DNA of 41,765 nucleotides from Nesterenkonia sp. PF2B19 (GTDB lineage: Bacteria; Actinomycetota; Actinomycetes; Actinomycetales; Micrococcaceae), in contig NZ_MDSS02000030.1 in assembly GCF_001758425.2 (NCBI RefSeq), positions 1-41,765 of the forward strand. The letters run 5' to 3'. The notes below the pieces were generated by a model. It saw only the letters and a program-made list of their open reading frames with translations, was not told where the DNA came from and did not search any database. This document shows positions 8,443 to 19,372 of the stretch, in pieces. The translations under genes were made by a program, and so were the position numbers. The number at the start of each line of letters is the position of its first letter. Positions within the stretch are counted from its first letter, which is position 1.

Positions 8443-9711
8443 ATGGGCGCACCCCCACCGTCGGTGTCCCGGCGGAGTCTCATCGCCGGAGCGGCAGGCC
8501 TCGCCGCACTCTCCCTGGCCGGCTGCGGCGGCGGCCGCAGCGACGCCACGGAGCTCCGCTTCTACCAGACCAAGCGTGAGGTCATCCCCTACATCCGCGA
8601 CCTCCTCGGCGACTTCCGCGAGGAGTTCCCCGGGATCCGCCCCATCCATGACACCGCCGAAGGCACGCTCAACGGCATGTTCGTCCGCAACTCGCCGCCG
8701 GACATCGCGCTGCAGCTCTACAACTTCGAGATGGCCCGCTTCGTGGAGCGCGGCGAGCTCAGCGATCTCTCCGACCTGCCCGAGACTCAGGCCATCGCCG
8801 CACCGGTGATGGAGCAGGTCCAGCTCTATCCGCAGTACAAGGACCACGTCTCCGTGCTGCCGTATTCGATGATGGCCGCCTCGGTCATCTACAACCGGGA
8901 GATCTTCGCCGAGCACGGCGTCGAGGTCCCCACCACCTACAGCGAGTTCATCGCCGCCTGCGAGACCTTCCAGGACGCCGGCGTCACTCCCGTCTACGGC
9001 ACCTACGCCGACGCCTGGACCGTGAAGCAGGGCCTGGTGGACTACGCGGTGGGCGGGATGGTCGACGTCATCGACTTCTTCCAGCAGCTCCGCGCCCAGG
9101 GCCCCGACGTCACGCCCGACTCCCCGGTCTCCTTCAGCCAGGTGCTGCACGAGCCGCTGGAGAAGATGCTGGAGATCTCCGAGTACACCCAGCATGATGC
9201 GCTGAGCCGCAACTACGGCGACGGCAACAACGCCTTCGCCAACGGCGAGGCGGCCATGTACTTCCAGGGCCCCTGGGCGCTCATCGAGATCGGACAGATC
9301 AACCCGGACCTGGAGGTCGGCACCTTCCCGCTGCCCATGACCGAGGACCCGGCGGACAACAAGGTCCGAGTCAACCTGGACCTGGCCCTGTGGATCCCCG
9401 AGGGAGCCCGGCACCCCCAGGAGGCCCGCCAGCTGCTGCAGTATCTGGCCCGCCCGGAGATCCAGGACGCCTACAACGAACACGCCCTGGGGTTCGGAGT
9501 CCGCGAGGACGCCCCGGACGTCACCGACGAACGCATCGCCGAGATGCAGCCCTACGTGGACAGCGGCGCCATCTACCAAGGCGTCTCCCAGGGCATCCCG
9601 CTGACCATCCCCTTCGAGAGCTACTGCCAGGACCTCGTCTTCGGAGCCGACCTCGAGCAGATGCTGCGCACGCTCGACGCCGACTGGGCACGCCTGGCCC
9701 AGCGCACCTGA
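8443..9711 (+). CDS. ABC alpha-glucoside-binding lipoprotein with twin-arginine signal
   Basis: Extracellular sugar-binding protein of 422 residues starting at the ATG at 8443 directly after AGGAGGACAAGC. The N-terminus has a twin-arginine motif SRRSLI, a hydrophobic stretch and lipobox LAGC, so it is probably exported folded by Tat and lipidated. Family-1 features include VLPYSMMAASVIYNREIFAE, AAMYFQGPWALIEIG and WIPEGARHPQEARQLLQYL. It is the first gene of an operon with two permeases (24-nt and 2-nt gaps) and a GH13 alpha-glucosidase. No ATPase is present locally; MsiK at 35117 is the likely motor. Confidence 0.9.
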   Translation: MGAPPPSVSRRSLIAGAAGLAALSLAGCGGGRSDATELRFYQTKREVIPYIRDLLGDFREEFPGIRPIHDTAEGTLNGMFVRNSPPDIALQLYNFEMARFVERGELSDLSDLPETQAIAAPVMEQVQLYPQYKDHVSVLPYSMMAASVIYNREIFAEHGVEVPTTYSEFIAACETFQDAGVTPVYGTYADAWTVKQGLVDYAVGGMVDVIDFFQQLRAQGPDVTPDSPVSFSQVLHEPLEKMLEISEYTQHDALSRNYGDGNNAFANGEAAMYFQGPWALIEIGQINPDLEVGTFPLPMTEDPADNKVRVNLDLALWIPEGARHPQEARQLLQYLARPEIQDAYNEHALGFGVREDAPDVTDERIAEMQPYVDSGAIYQGVSQGIPLTIPFESYCQDLVFGADLEQMLRTLDADWARLAQRT

Positions 9712-9735
9712 CCGGCCGCTCGACCAAGGAGCATC

Positions 9736-10695
9736 ATGTCTCACAGCACCGCTGACACTCGGACACCCGCAGACACCCCCGCCCCAGCCTCGGGACCCTC
9801 CGGCACCCGCCGAGCGCCCCAGCCCTCCACGTCGGGGCCCCGGCGGGGCCCGGACCTCACCCATTGGCTGTTCCTTCTGCCCACGCTCATCGCCTTCACC
9901 CTGGCCATCGCCCTGCCGGCGGTGATGGGCATCTTCTTCAGCTTCACGAACTCGGTGGGCTACGGCGACTGGGACTTCGTGGGTCTGGCCAACTACCGGC
10001 TCATGCTGACCGACCCGGCCATCCTGTGGTCCTTCGGCTTCACGCTGGGCTTCGCCGCGGTGACCGTGGTGGTCACCAACATCATCGCTTTCCTCCTGGC
10101 GGTGGGGCTGACGTCCCAGATCCGCGCCCGCATCACCATGCGGACCATCTTCGTCATCCCCATGGTCGTCTCGCCGATCATCATCGCCTTCGTCTTCCAG
10201 TTCCTGTTCGCCCGCTCCCTGCCGGCGGCCGCCCAGACCGTCGGGTTCGGTCCGCTGGAGTCGAGCATCCTGGCCGACGCGGACCTGGCCTGGGTCTCGA
10301 TCGTGATCGTCACCGCCTGGCAGGCCATCCCCGGCACCATGCTCATCTACATCGCCGGACTCGTGGCCATCCCCGACGACGTCTACGAGGCCTCCGCCCT
10401 CGACGGCGCCAGCCCGTGGAAGCAGCTGCTGAAGATCACCGTGCCGCTGATGAGCGGGTACATCCTCATCAACGTCATCCTCACCTTCAAGAACTTCCTC
10501 AACGCCTACGACATCATCGTGGGCCTCACCGACGGAGGACCCGGCACGGCCACCCGCTCGGTCGCGATGACCATCTTCTCCGGGTTCACCGACGGCGACT
10601 ACGCCTACCAGATGGCCACCGCCACCATCTTCTTCCTCATCACCCTCGCCATCGCCCTCATCCAGCTGCGCCTGATGCGCCGAAAGGAGAAGTGA
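9736..10695 (+). CDS. ABC sugar permease, MalF/AglF type
   Basis: Integral membrane subunit of a carbohydrate importer, 319 residues. A proline-rich cytoplasmic N-tail of about 45 residues precedes six membrane segments (first at LFLLPTLIAFTLAIALPAV). The EAA loop that docks the ATPase is visible as DVYEASALDGASPWKQLLKI (residues about 215-234). The terminal GGPGTATRSVAMTIF region is typical of MalF relatives. It pairs with the permease 2 nt downstream. Confidence 0.92.
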   Translation: MSHSTADTRTPADTPAPASGPSGTRRAPQPSTSGPRRGPDLTHWLFLLPTLIAFTLAIALPAVMGIFFSFTNSVGYGDWDFVGLANYRLMLTDPAILWSFGFTLGFAAVTVVVTNIIAFLLAVGLTSQIRARITMRTIFVIPMVVSPIIIAFVFQFLFARSLPAAAQTVGFGPLESSILADADLAWVSIVIVTAWQAIPGTMLIYIAGLVAIPDDVYEASALDGASPWKQLLKITVPLMSGYILINVILTFKNFLNAYDIIVGLTDGGPGTATRSVAMTIFSGFTDGDYAYQMATATIFFLITLAIALIQLRLMRRKEK

Positions 10696-10697
10696 TC

Positions 10698-11561
10698 ATG
10701 TCCACCCAGGAGATCACCTCGATCAAGGCGTCACGCACCAGGCGCCGGTACAACCTCCCGCTGACCGTCGTTCTGGCCCTGTGCACGCTGACGGTGCTGG
10801 TCCCGCTGTTCGTGACGGTGTCCATGGCGTTCAAATCCGGGGCCCAGGCCGTCCAGGGTGAGGCGTTCACCCTGCCCAACCCGCTGAGCATCGAAGGCTT
10901 CATCGAGGCTTGGCGGCTGACGGACTTCCCGGTCAGCTTCGGCATCTCGGTGTTCGTCTCCGCGATCGCCGTGGCCGGTGCGGTGCTGATCAGCAGCATG
11001 GCCGCCTACGCGATCCACGCCAACTGGGAGCGACGGTTCTTCAAGTTCGCGTTCTTCTACATCCTGGCCGCCATGTTCCTGCCCTTCCCGGTGCTCGCCC
11101 TCTCGCAGATCAAGCTCACCGGGATGGTCGGGCTGGACACCCCACTGGGTGTGGGCATCCTGCACATCATGTTCCATCTGGGATTCAACGTGCTGCTGCT
11201 GACCACCTTCCTGCGCAACATGCCCCATGAGCTGGAGGAGGCGGCCAGGATCGATGGCGCGAGCACCTGGCAGACGTTCTGGCGGGTCATCTTCCCCGTG
11301 CTGGCCCCGATGAGCGCCACGGTGGGCATCTTCGCCTTCCTGTTCTCCTGGAACGACTTCATGATGCCCTCGATGATCATCTCCGACCCGTCCCTGCAGA
11401 CGCTGCCCGTGGTGAACCAGCTCTTCCAGAGCCAGTTCAGCAGCAACTACCACGTCTCCTTCGCCTCCTACCTGATGGCGCTGGCCCCCTCGATCCTGGT
11501 CTTCGTCTTCACGCAGCGCTGGGTGCTCTCCGGAGTCACCCAGGGCGCGGTGAAGTCCTGA
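10698..11561 (+). CDS. ABC sugar permease, MalG/AglG type
   Basis: Second membrane subunit, 287 residues from the ATG at 10698 (AAGGAGA upstream). Six membrane segments are seen (first LTVVLALCTLTVLVPLFVTV), with the EAA docking loop ELEEAARIDGASTWQTFWRV and the MalG-like SWNDFMMPSMII. The frame stays open far upstream, but that stretch only shadows the first permease; the ribosome site and the homologous N-terminus fix this start. It forms the translocation pore with the preceding permease. Confidence 0.92.
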   Translation: MSTQEITSIKASRTRRRYNLPLTVVLALCTLTVLVPLFVTVSMAFKSGAQAVQGEAFTLPNPLSIEGFIEAWRLTDFPVSFGISVFVSAIAVAGAVLISSMAAYAIHANWERRFFKFAFFYILAAMFLPFPVLALSQIKLTGMVGLDTPLGVGILHIMFHLGFNVLLLTTFLRNMPHELEEAARIDGASTWQTFWRVIFPVLAPMSATVGIFAFLFSWNDFMMPSMIISDPSLQTLPVVNQLFQSQFSSNYHVSFASYLMALAPSILVFVFTQRWVLSGVTQGAVKS

Positions 11562-11592
11562 GGCCCCCGCAGTCCGTATCGTGACCATCTGA

Positions 11593-13343
<1,751 letters not shown>

Positions 13344-13374
13344 CTCCCTTCTACGCAGTGACGCAGCGCTGACG

Positions 13375-13419
13375 CAGCAGACGGCGGCGGACCCTGACCG
13401 GGTCCGCCGCCGTCTGCTG
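13375..13419. terminator. Bidirectional terminator hairpin between the alpha-glucosidase gene and serS
   Basis: Twenty perfect base pairs (arms 13375-13394 and 13400-13419) around a 5-nt loop TGACC, placed between two converging genes. There is no U-tract on either side, as is common for actinobacterial terminators. Confidence 0.7.
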
Positions 13420-13473
13420 TGCTGCGATGTGCTGCGGTGCGGGGCGCTCCACTGTGCGGGGCGCTCCGCCCGG

Positions 13474-14763
13474 TCAGCGGACCGGCTCGAGCACCTCCAG
13501 GCCGCCCAGGTAGGGACGCAGCGCCTCGGGCACGCGCACTGAGCCGTCGGCCTGCTGGTGGTTCTCCAGGATGGCGACCAGCCACCGAGTGGTGGCCAGC
13601 GTGCCGTTCAGGGTGGCCACCGGGCGGGTGGGCCCCTTGGAGCCGTCCGGGGTGACGGTGCGCTCCCGGATGTTCAGCCGCCGTGCCTGGAAGGTGGTGC
13701 AGTCCGAGGTGGAGGTCAGCTCGCGGTAGGTGCCCTGGGTGGGGACCCAGGCCTCGCAGTCGAACTTCCGGGCCGCGGAGAGGCCGAGGTCCCCGGCGGC
13801 GATGTCCACCACCCGGTAGGGCAGCTCGAGCGCGGAGAGCATCTCCTCCTCCCAGCCGAGCATGCGGCGGTGCTCGGCCGCCGCGTCCTCCTGGGAGCAG
13901 TAGATGAACATCTCCAGCTTGTTGAACTGGTGCACGCGCAGGATCCCGCGGGTGTCCTTGCCGTGCGAGCCGGCCTCCCGGCGGTAGCAGGAGGACCATC
14001 CGGCGTAGCGGATCGGGCCGCCGGTGAGGTCCATGATCTCGTCGGCGTGGTACCCGGCGATCGCCACCTCAGAGGTGCCCACCAGGTAGAGGTCGTCCCG
14101 CTCGAGCCGGTAGATCTCCTCGTCGTGCTCGACGTCGAAACCGGTGCCCTGCATGGTCTCCGGACGCACCAGGGTGGGGGTGATCATCGGAGTGAAGCCT
14201 GCGCCGAGCGCCTTGTCCAGGCCCATCTGCAGGATGGCCAGCTCCAGGCGGGCTCCGAAGCCCTTGAGGAAGTAGAACCGCGCACCGGAGACCTTCGCCC
14301 CGCGCTCCATGTCGACGGCATCCAGCCCTTCTGCCAGGGCCAGGTGGTCCTTCGGCTCGAAGCCCTCGCCGGCGAAGTCCCGCGGCGTGCCTTCCTCGCG
14401 CAGGACCACGAAGTCCTCCTCCCCGCCGGCGGGGACGCCGTCGTGGATGAGGTTCGGAACCCGGCGCTGCAGGTCGCGCAGCTGATCCTCGGCCTCCCCG
14501 GAGGCCGCCTCAGCGGCCTTCACCTGGGCGGCCAGGTCCTTCACCTCGGCGAGCAGCCGCTGCTTCTCCTCGCCCTGGGCCTGAGCCACCTTCTTGCCGA
14601 AGGCCTTCTGCTCCGCGCGCAGGGACTCGAACCGGGAGATCGCCTCGTTCCGGGCCTGCTGCGCGGAGATCAGCTGATCCACCACGGACTCGTCGGCCTG
14701 CCGCGCGCGCTGGCTGGCCCTGTAGGCGTCGGGGTTCTCGATGAGGTCCTTGATGTCGATCAC
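13474..14763 (-). CDS. serS: Seryl-tRNA synthetase
   Basis: Class II aminoacyl-tRNA synthetase, 429 residues, charging tRNA-Ser. The N-terminal coiled-coil tRNA-binding arm runs over about residues 25-105 ([20 protein letters not shown]). Class II motif 2 is seen at [20 protein letters not shown] and motif 3 at [20 protein letters not shown]. The start is GTG at 14763: a TAGGCT -10 box lies 7 nt upstream and there is no Shine-Dalgarno, so the gene looks leaderless. It is divergent from the lipid-kinase gene. Confidence 0.97.
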   Translation of the reverse strand: MIDIKDLIENPDAYRASQRARQADESVVDQLISAQQARNEAISRFESLRAEQKAFGKKVAQAQGEEKQRLLAEVKDLAAQVKAAEAASGEAEDQLRDLQRRVPNLIHDGVPAGGEEDFVVLREEGTPRDFAGEGFEPKDHLALAEGLDAVDMERGAKVSGARFYFLKGFGARLELAILQMGLDKALGAGFTPMITPTLVRPETMQGTGFDVEHDEEIYRLERDDLYLVGTSEVAIAGYHADEIMDLTGGPIRYAGWSSCYRREAGSHGKDTRGILRVHQFNKLEMFIYCSQEDAAAEHRRMLGWEEEMLSALELPYRVVDIAAGDLGLSAARKFDCEAWVPTQGTYRELTSTSDCTTFQARRLNIRERTVTPDGSKGPTRPVATLNGTLATTRWLVAILENHQQADGSVRVPEALRPYLGGLEVLEPVR

Positions 14764-14770
14764 GGGCCCC

Positions 14771-14776
14771 AGCCTA
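14771..14776 (-). promoter_or_regulatory. -10 box of serS (TAGGCT), leaderless
   Basis: On the minus strand TAGGCT is followed by seven bases (GGGGCCC) and then the GTG start, so transcription should begin on or beside the start codon. Confidence 0.5.
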
Positions 14777-14818
14777 TCGGGTCACGCCGGTTTCAGGCGC
14801 TCCCCAGGTCAGCCTGGA

Positions 14819-14824
14819 TAGACT
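14819..14824 (+). promoter_or_regulatory. -10 box of the diacylglycerol-kinase gene (TAGACT), leaderless
   Basis: TAGACT is followed by six bases (GGCCCG) and the GTG at 14831. There is no ribosome-binding site, so the message is probably leaderless. It lies back to back with the serS promoter, within about 45 bp. Confidence 0.5.
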
Positions 14825-14830
14825 GGCCCG

Positions 14831-15991
14831 GTGAGCCTGGAGCTGCTGACCACCCTGCTGATCGTCTCCGCCGTCGTGCACGTCATCGCGCTGGCGGTGA
14901 TCGTCCGCGCCCTGGTCACCACCCGGCGCCTGCAGGGGGAGATCGCGGAGATCGGTCGCCTCCGTGATCAGCAGGAGGCCGCACCGACCGCCCCGGCCCG
15001 TGCCGGCCGCCAGGTGGCCCTGGTGGTCAACCCCACCAAGGCAGAAGCCGACGAGGTCGTCCGGCTGGTGCACTCGGCATGCTCCCGGGCCGGAATGCCC
15101 GCCCCGCTGCTGCTGGCCACCACCGCGGAGGACCCCGGCCAGCGGATGGCCGCCGAGGCCCTGGAGAAGGGCGCCGACATCGTCGTCGCCGCCGGCGGCG
15201 ACGGCACCGTCCGGGCGGTGGCCAAGGAGCTGACCGGCACCGACGCCGCTCTGGGCATCATCCCCATGGGCACCGGGAACCTCTTCGCCCGCAACATCGG
15301 GCTCCCCCACCATGACCTGTCCGCCTGCGTGGACGAGGCCCTGCACGGGCTCGCCCACCGTGTGGACACCCTCGACCTGGCCCTGCATCGCGAGGACGGC
15401 TCCACGGAGAAGGAGAACTCGCTGGTGATCGCTGGCGGCGGGCTCGACGCCGAAGTCATGAGCGACACCCGCGAGGCGCTGAAGGCCCGGGCGGGGTGGC
15501 TCGCCTACGGCGAGGCCGGCATGCGACACGTGATGGGGCGCCGTCGTGCCATCACCGTGGCCGTGGACGACGCCGAGCCGGAGACCCACCGGGTCCGTTC
15601 GGTGCTGCTGGCCAACTGCGGGATGCTCCAGGCCGGGATGGTGCTGGTCCCCTCGGCCCGCTTCGACGACGGCATGCTCGACGCGGTGCTGTTCACCCCG
15701 CGGCACGCCTGGGACTGGGCGAAGATCATCGCCAAGACCGTCACCCGGTTCTCCGCCGAGATCCCGGTCATGACCGTGCGTCAGGCCCGGGTGAGCACCT
15801 TGACCATGGCCGAGCCGCTGCCCTTCCAGATCGACGGCGACGCCGTCGGGGAGGTGGTCGCGGTCGAAGCCCGGGTGCGGCCGGCGTCGTTGACCGTCAA
15901 CGGGGTGGCGGCGGTGCCGTGGCTGGAGTCCGGACGTTTCACCGTGGACCCCGCCGAGGACTGGGAGCCCACGCACGAGACGCGCGCCTGA
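14831..15991 (+). CDS. Diacylglycerol/lipid kinase family protein with N-terminal membrane anchor
   Basis: DagK-catalytic (YegS/BmrU-like) lipid kinase, 386 residues, phosphorylating diacylglycerol or a related lipid at the inner membrane. One N-terminal membrane segment (residues 6-28, LTTLLIVSAVVHVIALAVIV) precedes the kinase domain. Signatures are VALVVNPTK, the nucleotide loop AAGGDGTVRAVAKELTG and IIPMGTGNLFARNIGLP; the C-terminal lobe contains LPFQIDGDAVGE. It starts with GTG at 14831, 6 nt after a -10 box. The true lipid substrate cannot be read from the sequence. Confidence 0.9.
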   Translation: MSLELLTTLLIVSAVVHVIALAVIVRALVTTRRLQGEIAEIGRLRDQQEAAPTAPARAGRQVALVVNPTKAEADEVVRLVHSACSRAGMPAPLLLATTAEDPGQRMAAEALEKGADIVVAAGGDGTVRAVAKELTGTDAALGIIPMGTGNLFARNIGLPHHDLSACVDEALHGLAHRVDTLDLALHREDGSTEKENSLVIAGGGLDAEVMSDTREALKARAGWLAYGEAGMRHVMGRRRAITVAVDDAEPETHRVRSVLLANCGMLQAGMVLVPSARFDDGMLDAVLFTPRHAWDWAKIIAKTVTRFSAEIPVMTVRQARVSTLTMAEPLPFQIDGDAVGEVVAVEARVRPASLTVNGVAAVPWLESGRFTVDPAEDWEPTHETRA

Positions 15992-16008
15992 TCACCGCGA
16001 GCGACTGA

Positions 16009-16956
16009 TCACCGGCGGCGCAGCGCCTCGATCCAGGTGCGCGCCGCGGAGAAGGCGGCTTCGCTGACGTCGGCGGTCACCTGCTGGGGACGCTGATCCG
16101 CCCGGGGGTAGGAGCCCAGGAAGCGGATCTTCGGCGAGATCCGGTGGACCCCGGCGAGCGCGTCAGCCACCCGGGCCTCGTCGATGTGACCCTCTAGGTC
16201 TATGGAGAAGAAGTACTTCCCCAAGCCGTCTCCGGTGGGGCGGGACTCGATGCGGCACAGGTTCACCCCGCGGGTGGAGAAATGCTCCAGCAGCTCCATC
16301 AGCGCGCCGGCGCGGTCCTCCGGCAGCGGGATCATGATCGTGGTCTTGTCGGCCCCGGTGGCCTCCGGCACGGGTCCGGGCTTGGAGACCAGCACGAAGC
16401 GGGTGACCGCCCCGGCGACGTCCTCCACACCGTGGGCGACGACGTGCAGCCCGAGCTGCTCCGCCACCAAGGGAGCACAGATGGCCGCGTCGGCGGCGTG
16501 GTCCTCCTGGAGCAGGGCCCGCGCCCCCGCCGCGGTGGAGGAGGCCGGGATGAACTCGGCATGCGGCACGGACACCTCGGCCCAGCGGCGCACCTGCGCC
16601 CACGCGTGGGTGTGGGTGGTCAACGAGCGGATGCGGCTCAGTGTGGTGGGCTCGCGGGAGGCGACCACGAAGGTGATGGGCACCAGCGCCTCGGCGACGA
16701 TGTGCAGCTGGTGCGCCACCGAGACGGCGTCGAGGGTGGCGGTCACCCCGCCCTCGACCGAGTTCTCGATCGGCACCATGGCGGCGTCGACGGTGCCGTC
16801 CTCCACCATGGTCAGCGCGGAGAGCACCGAGGCGGCGGGGACCCGTTCGGCCTCGTGCGCTCCGGGCATCTGCAGCAGGGCGGCCTCGGTGAAGGTCCCG
16901 GCGGGCCCCAGGTAGGAGTAGCGGGCGAAGGGCAGGTTCTCAGGCGGCTGGCTCAC
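16009..16956 (-). CDS. pheA: Prephenate dehydratase
   Basis: Converts prephenate to phenylpyruvate in phenylalanine synthesis. It has 315 residues from GTG at 16956: VSQPPENLPFARYSYLGPAG. The catalytic domain shows YLGPAGTFTEAALLQ, PIENSVEGGVTATLDAV and THTHAWAQVRRW; TRFVLVSK closes it. The C-terminal ACT domain has the phenylalanine-sensing ESRPTGDGLGKYFFSIDLEG. There is no chorismate mutase part, as is usual for actinobacterial stand-alone enzymes. Its GTG overlaps the stop of the rhodanese gene (GTGA), so translation is probably coupled. Confidence 0.95.
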   Translation of the reverse strand: MSQPPENLPFARYSYLGPAGTFTEAALLQMPGAHEAERVPAASVLSALTMVEDGTVDAAMVPIENSVEGGVTATLDAVSVAHQLHIVAEALVPITFVVASREPTTLSRIRSLTTHTHAWAQVRRWAEVSVPHAEFIPASSTAAGARALLQEDHAADAAICAPLVAEQLGLHVVAHGVEDVAGAVTRFVLVSKPGPVPEATGADKTTIMIPLPEDRAGALMELLEHFSTRGVNLCRIESRPTGDGLGKYFFSIDLEGHIDEARVADALAGVHRISPKIRFLGSYPRADQRPQQVTADVSEAAFSAARTWIEALRRR

Positions 16957-17282
16957 AGGACCCGGGGCTCCTCTCCGCCGTCGGTCTCCAAGGGCCGGCC
17001 GGCCTCCACCCAGCCGTCCATGCCGTCGGCCACGAAGACCGCCGAATACCCCTGGGCGGTGAGCCACTGGGTGATCTGCACCGACCGCCCCCCGGTGCGG
17101 CAGATGACGTGGTAGTCCTCATCCGGGTCCAGCTCCGCGTCAAAACGCGCCGGGATCTGGTCCACGGGGATGTGCAGCGCGCCCGGCGCATGGCCGGCGG
17201 CGAACTCGTAGTCCTCACGGACGTCCAGCAGGTGGGCGCCCGCGGGCACATCAGCGGCGCGCACGGTCTCGAAGTCCGACAT
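16953..17282 (-). CDS. Single-domain rhodanese (sulfurtransferase)
   Basis: Small cytoplasmic rhodanese of 109 residues, from ATG at 17282 with GGGAGG seven bases upstream. HLLDVREDYEFAAGHAPGALHIP is the usual N-terminal CH2A-like motif; the active-site loop is ICRTGGRSVQ, in which the Cys would carry persulfide sulfur. It probably acts in sulfur transfer. Its stop overlaps the pheA start, so the two form a coupled pair. The functional link to phenylalanine synthesis is unknown. Confidence 0.9.
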   Translation of the reverse strand: MSDFETVRAADVPAGAHLLDVREDYEFAAGHAPGALHIPVDQIPARFDAELDPDEDYHVICRTGGRSVQITQWLTAQGYSAVFVADGMDGWVEAGRPLETDGGEEPRVL

Positions 17283-17436
17283 GACTGCCTCCCTGGTGAC
17301 GGGGACGGGGTCCCGGCATGTGACGATCTGCTCCGCGACGAGACTACCGGCTCCGCCTGTGCGGGCGTGGGCGCGACGCCGTCGGCCCAGCATCCGAGAC
17401 GGGTGCCGCCCCTGCCGTTTCGGGGCCCGTGGTGCA

Positions 17437-17442
17437 TAGGGT
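17437..17442 (+). promoter_or_regulatory. -10 box of the amidase gene (TAGGGT), leaderless
   Basis: TAGGGT lies exactly six bases before the ATG at 17449, with no ribosome site. This is the same spacing as at the lipid-kinase gene and at 36376. Confidence 0.4.
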
Positions 17443-17448
17443 GGCGTC

Positions 17449-19024
17449 ATGAGCCATCGCCCCGATCCGCCCGCCCCTGATCAGGCCCACACCACGGACA
17501 CCTCCATGACGGACTTCCGCGCCGCGACGGCCGCCCACTGGCGGGCGGCGTTCCTGGCCGGAGACGTGACGGCGGTGGAGCTGGCGACCACCGCACTCAC
17601 CGCTGCGGCGGCGGCTCCCGGCTGGGCGCGTTCCTCCACGTGGACGCTGAGGCGGCGCTGGCCCGCGCCGCTGAGATCGATGCGGTGCGCGGCCTCGTGC
17701 TGGGCACCGGTCGGGACAGGACGGCGCGGCTGAGCGAGCTCTCCGCCCATCATCCGTTGCTGGGGCTGCCCACGGCCTTCAAGGATCTGGTGGACGTCGC
17801 CGGGATGCCCACCACGATGGGCACCACGGCGCTGCCTCCCCGAGTGCCGGGCCGGGACGACCCGCTGGCCCGCCGGGTCCACTTCGCCGGCGCGGTCTCC
17901 GTGGGCAAGACCCAGGTGCCGGAGTTCGGCCTGCCCTGCTATTCGGAGACGCCCTGGCCGCCCCGTCTCGGAACCCGCTGGACCCAGCCCGGATCTCGGG
18001 CGGCTCCACCGGCGGTGGGGCCGCCGCAGTGGCGGCCGGAATGCTGCCGCTGGCCCCGGGCAGCGACGGCGGCGGTTCGGTGAGGATCCCTGCGGCGGCC
18101 TGCGGGCTGGTGGGGCTGAAGCCGGGGCGGGGTCGCCTCCCCGATGACGCCGCCTCCACCCGGGTGGAGGACCTGGTGGTCTCCGGACCGATCGCCGAGA
18201 CCGCCGAGGACGCGGCGCTGCTCTTCGACGTCATGGCCGGGCACCGCTTCGAGGTTCCGGACCGGCCGCGCGGTCGGCGGGCCCGACGGCGCGAGGCAGA
18301 GGCCGGCGTCGTGCTGGCGCAGGGGCCGGCTGAGCGCCCAGTGCGACAGGCCCTGGACTCGGGGCTGAGCCCCCTGCGGGTGGGCGTCACCACGGAGTCG
18401 CCGTTCAGCCCGGACCTGGACATCGTGCTCGACGAGGATGCGGTGCGAGCCCTGGAGGTGGGGCTCGGACGACTCGAGGCTCTCGGGCACGCACTGCAGG
18501 GTCGTTCGCGAGGGGGTCAGGCCGGCGGCCTCACGGGCGACCTCCGGGACCGCCTCTGGCCTGCCGACTATCACCGACATTTCCAGGCGCTGTGGACCTC
18601 TCGCCTGGGGCAGGCCGGGTTCACCGGAGACCAGCTGGAGCAGCTCGCTCCGCTGACCCGGCATTTCGTGGAGCTCTCCGCCGAGCGTCCGGAGGAGGAG
18701 ACGGCGCAGGCCAGGGCCGCGCTGCAGCAGGCCTCCGACCACGCGGAGGATGTTCTGGGCGACTGGGATGTGCTGGTCACCCCGATGCTCGCCTTCCGGG
18801 CACCGCCGGTGGGCTGGTTCGCCTCCCTCGACCCCGCCGAGGACTACATTCAGCAGTGCCGGTTCACCCCGTACTCCTCCGTGGTGAACGTGCTGGGCCT
18901 GCCCGCGGTCACCGTGCCGGTGCACACCGATGCGGACGGAATGAGCTGGTCGGTGCAGATCATCGGCCGGCACGGGCAGGAGGAGCGGCTGCTCGCCCTG
19001 GCGGCGACGATGCAGGCCGGCTGA
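17449..19024 (+). CDS. Amidase-signature-family amidohydrolase, two frameshifts
   Basis: Amidase-signature hydrolase of about 525 residues. The Ser-cisSer-Lys triad is visible: Lys in LPTAFKDLVDVAG, cis-Ser in ISGGSTGGG and nucleophile Ser in GSDGGGSVRIPAAACGLVG. A GLPAVTVPVHTDADG stretch near the end is also typical. The frame breaks near 17622 (restoring GGCC gives APGLGAFLHVDAE) and near 17952 (giving SETALAAPSRNPLDPARI), both probably one-base sequencing deletions. It starts at ATG 17449, 6 nt after a -10 box. It is not part of a gatCAB operon, so it is probably a catabolic amidase rather than glutamyl-tRNA amidotransferase. The substrate is unknown. Confidence 0.88.
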
Positions 19025-19033
19025 GCGCTGCGC

Positions 19034-19065
19034 GGTCTGGAGCATGGCCGGTCTGGAGCATGGCC
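19034..19065. repeat. Two tandem 16-bp repeats
   Basis: GGTCTGGAGCATGGCC occurs twice head to tail, followed by a partial third copy (GGTC), starting 10 nt after the amidase stop codon. No function is apparent. Confidence 0.8.
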
Positions 19066-19081
19066 GGTCAGGAACGTGACG

Positions 19082-19113
19082 ACGCCGGGCCGCCCGGTGG
19101 GGCGACCCGGCGT
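19082..19113. terminator. Terminator-like hairpin between converging genes
   Basis: Fourteen-bp stem with one mismatch (arms 19082-19095 and 19100-19113, starting ACGCCGGG) and a 4-nt loop, no U-tract. It lies between the amidase (plus) and the small basic ORF (minus) and could serve both. Confidence 0.55.
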
Positions 19114-19141
19114 GCCGGATGGTGAGGCATCACAGATGCGG

Positions 19142-19372
19142 TCAGAACTGGCGGGGGAACGTGAGCACGCGCAGGGCGGCCTGCTCACGGCGCTCCTCGG
19201 CCTCCTGGCGCACCATGCGACGACGGTGGACCTCCTGCGGACTCAGCCGCGGGACGCGGCGCACCTGCTCACGCTGGGTGCGCGTCGCCCACTCCACCAT
19301 GGCGGAACCCACGGAGTGGGCGGCCCGGCGCAGAAGAGACTGATGGAAAGAACTGCTGTGCACGACAGACAC
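19142..19372 (-). CDS. Small basic hypothetical protein, 76 aa
   Basis: I do not recognise this protein. GTG at 19372 follows TGGAG at a 7-nt spacing. The product is 76 residues, very basic and mostly predicted helical, with Arg/Gln/Glu-rich stretches (VEWATRTQREQVRRVP, then RRRMVRQEAEERREQAALR). No signal peptide or membrane segment. A shorter start at an internal Met (residue 25) is possible. Support comes from the ribosome site, the hairpin after its stop and the lack of any better ORF on the other strand. It could bind nucleic acid, but that is speculation. Confidence 0.5.
   Translation of the reverse strand: MSVVHSSSFHQSLLRRAAHSVGSAMVEWATRTQREQVRRVPRLSPQEVHRRRMVRQEAEERREQAALRVLTFPRQF

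Noticed and set aside
9864-10697. Apparent extension of the second permease by 278 codons into the first permease gene
   Set aside because: The extension is out of frame with, and a shadow of, the first permease; AAGGAGA and a typical N-terminus place the start at 10698.
13375-13419. Twenty-bp perfect hairpin as a possible insertion-sequence end or small RNA
   Set aside because: It has a single site, no partner end, no transposase and a position between converging genes, all of which fit a bidirectional terminator.
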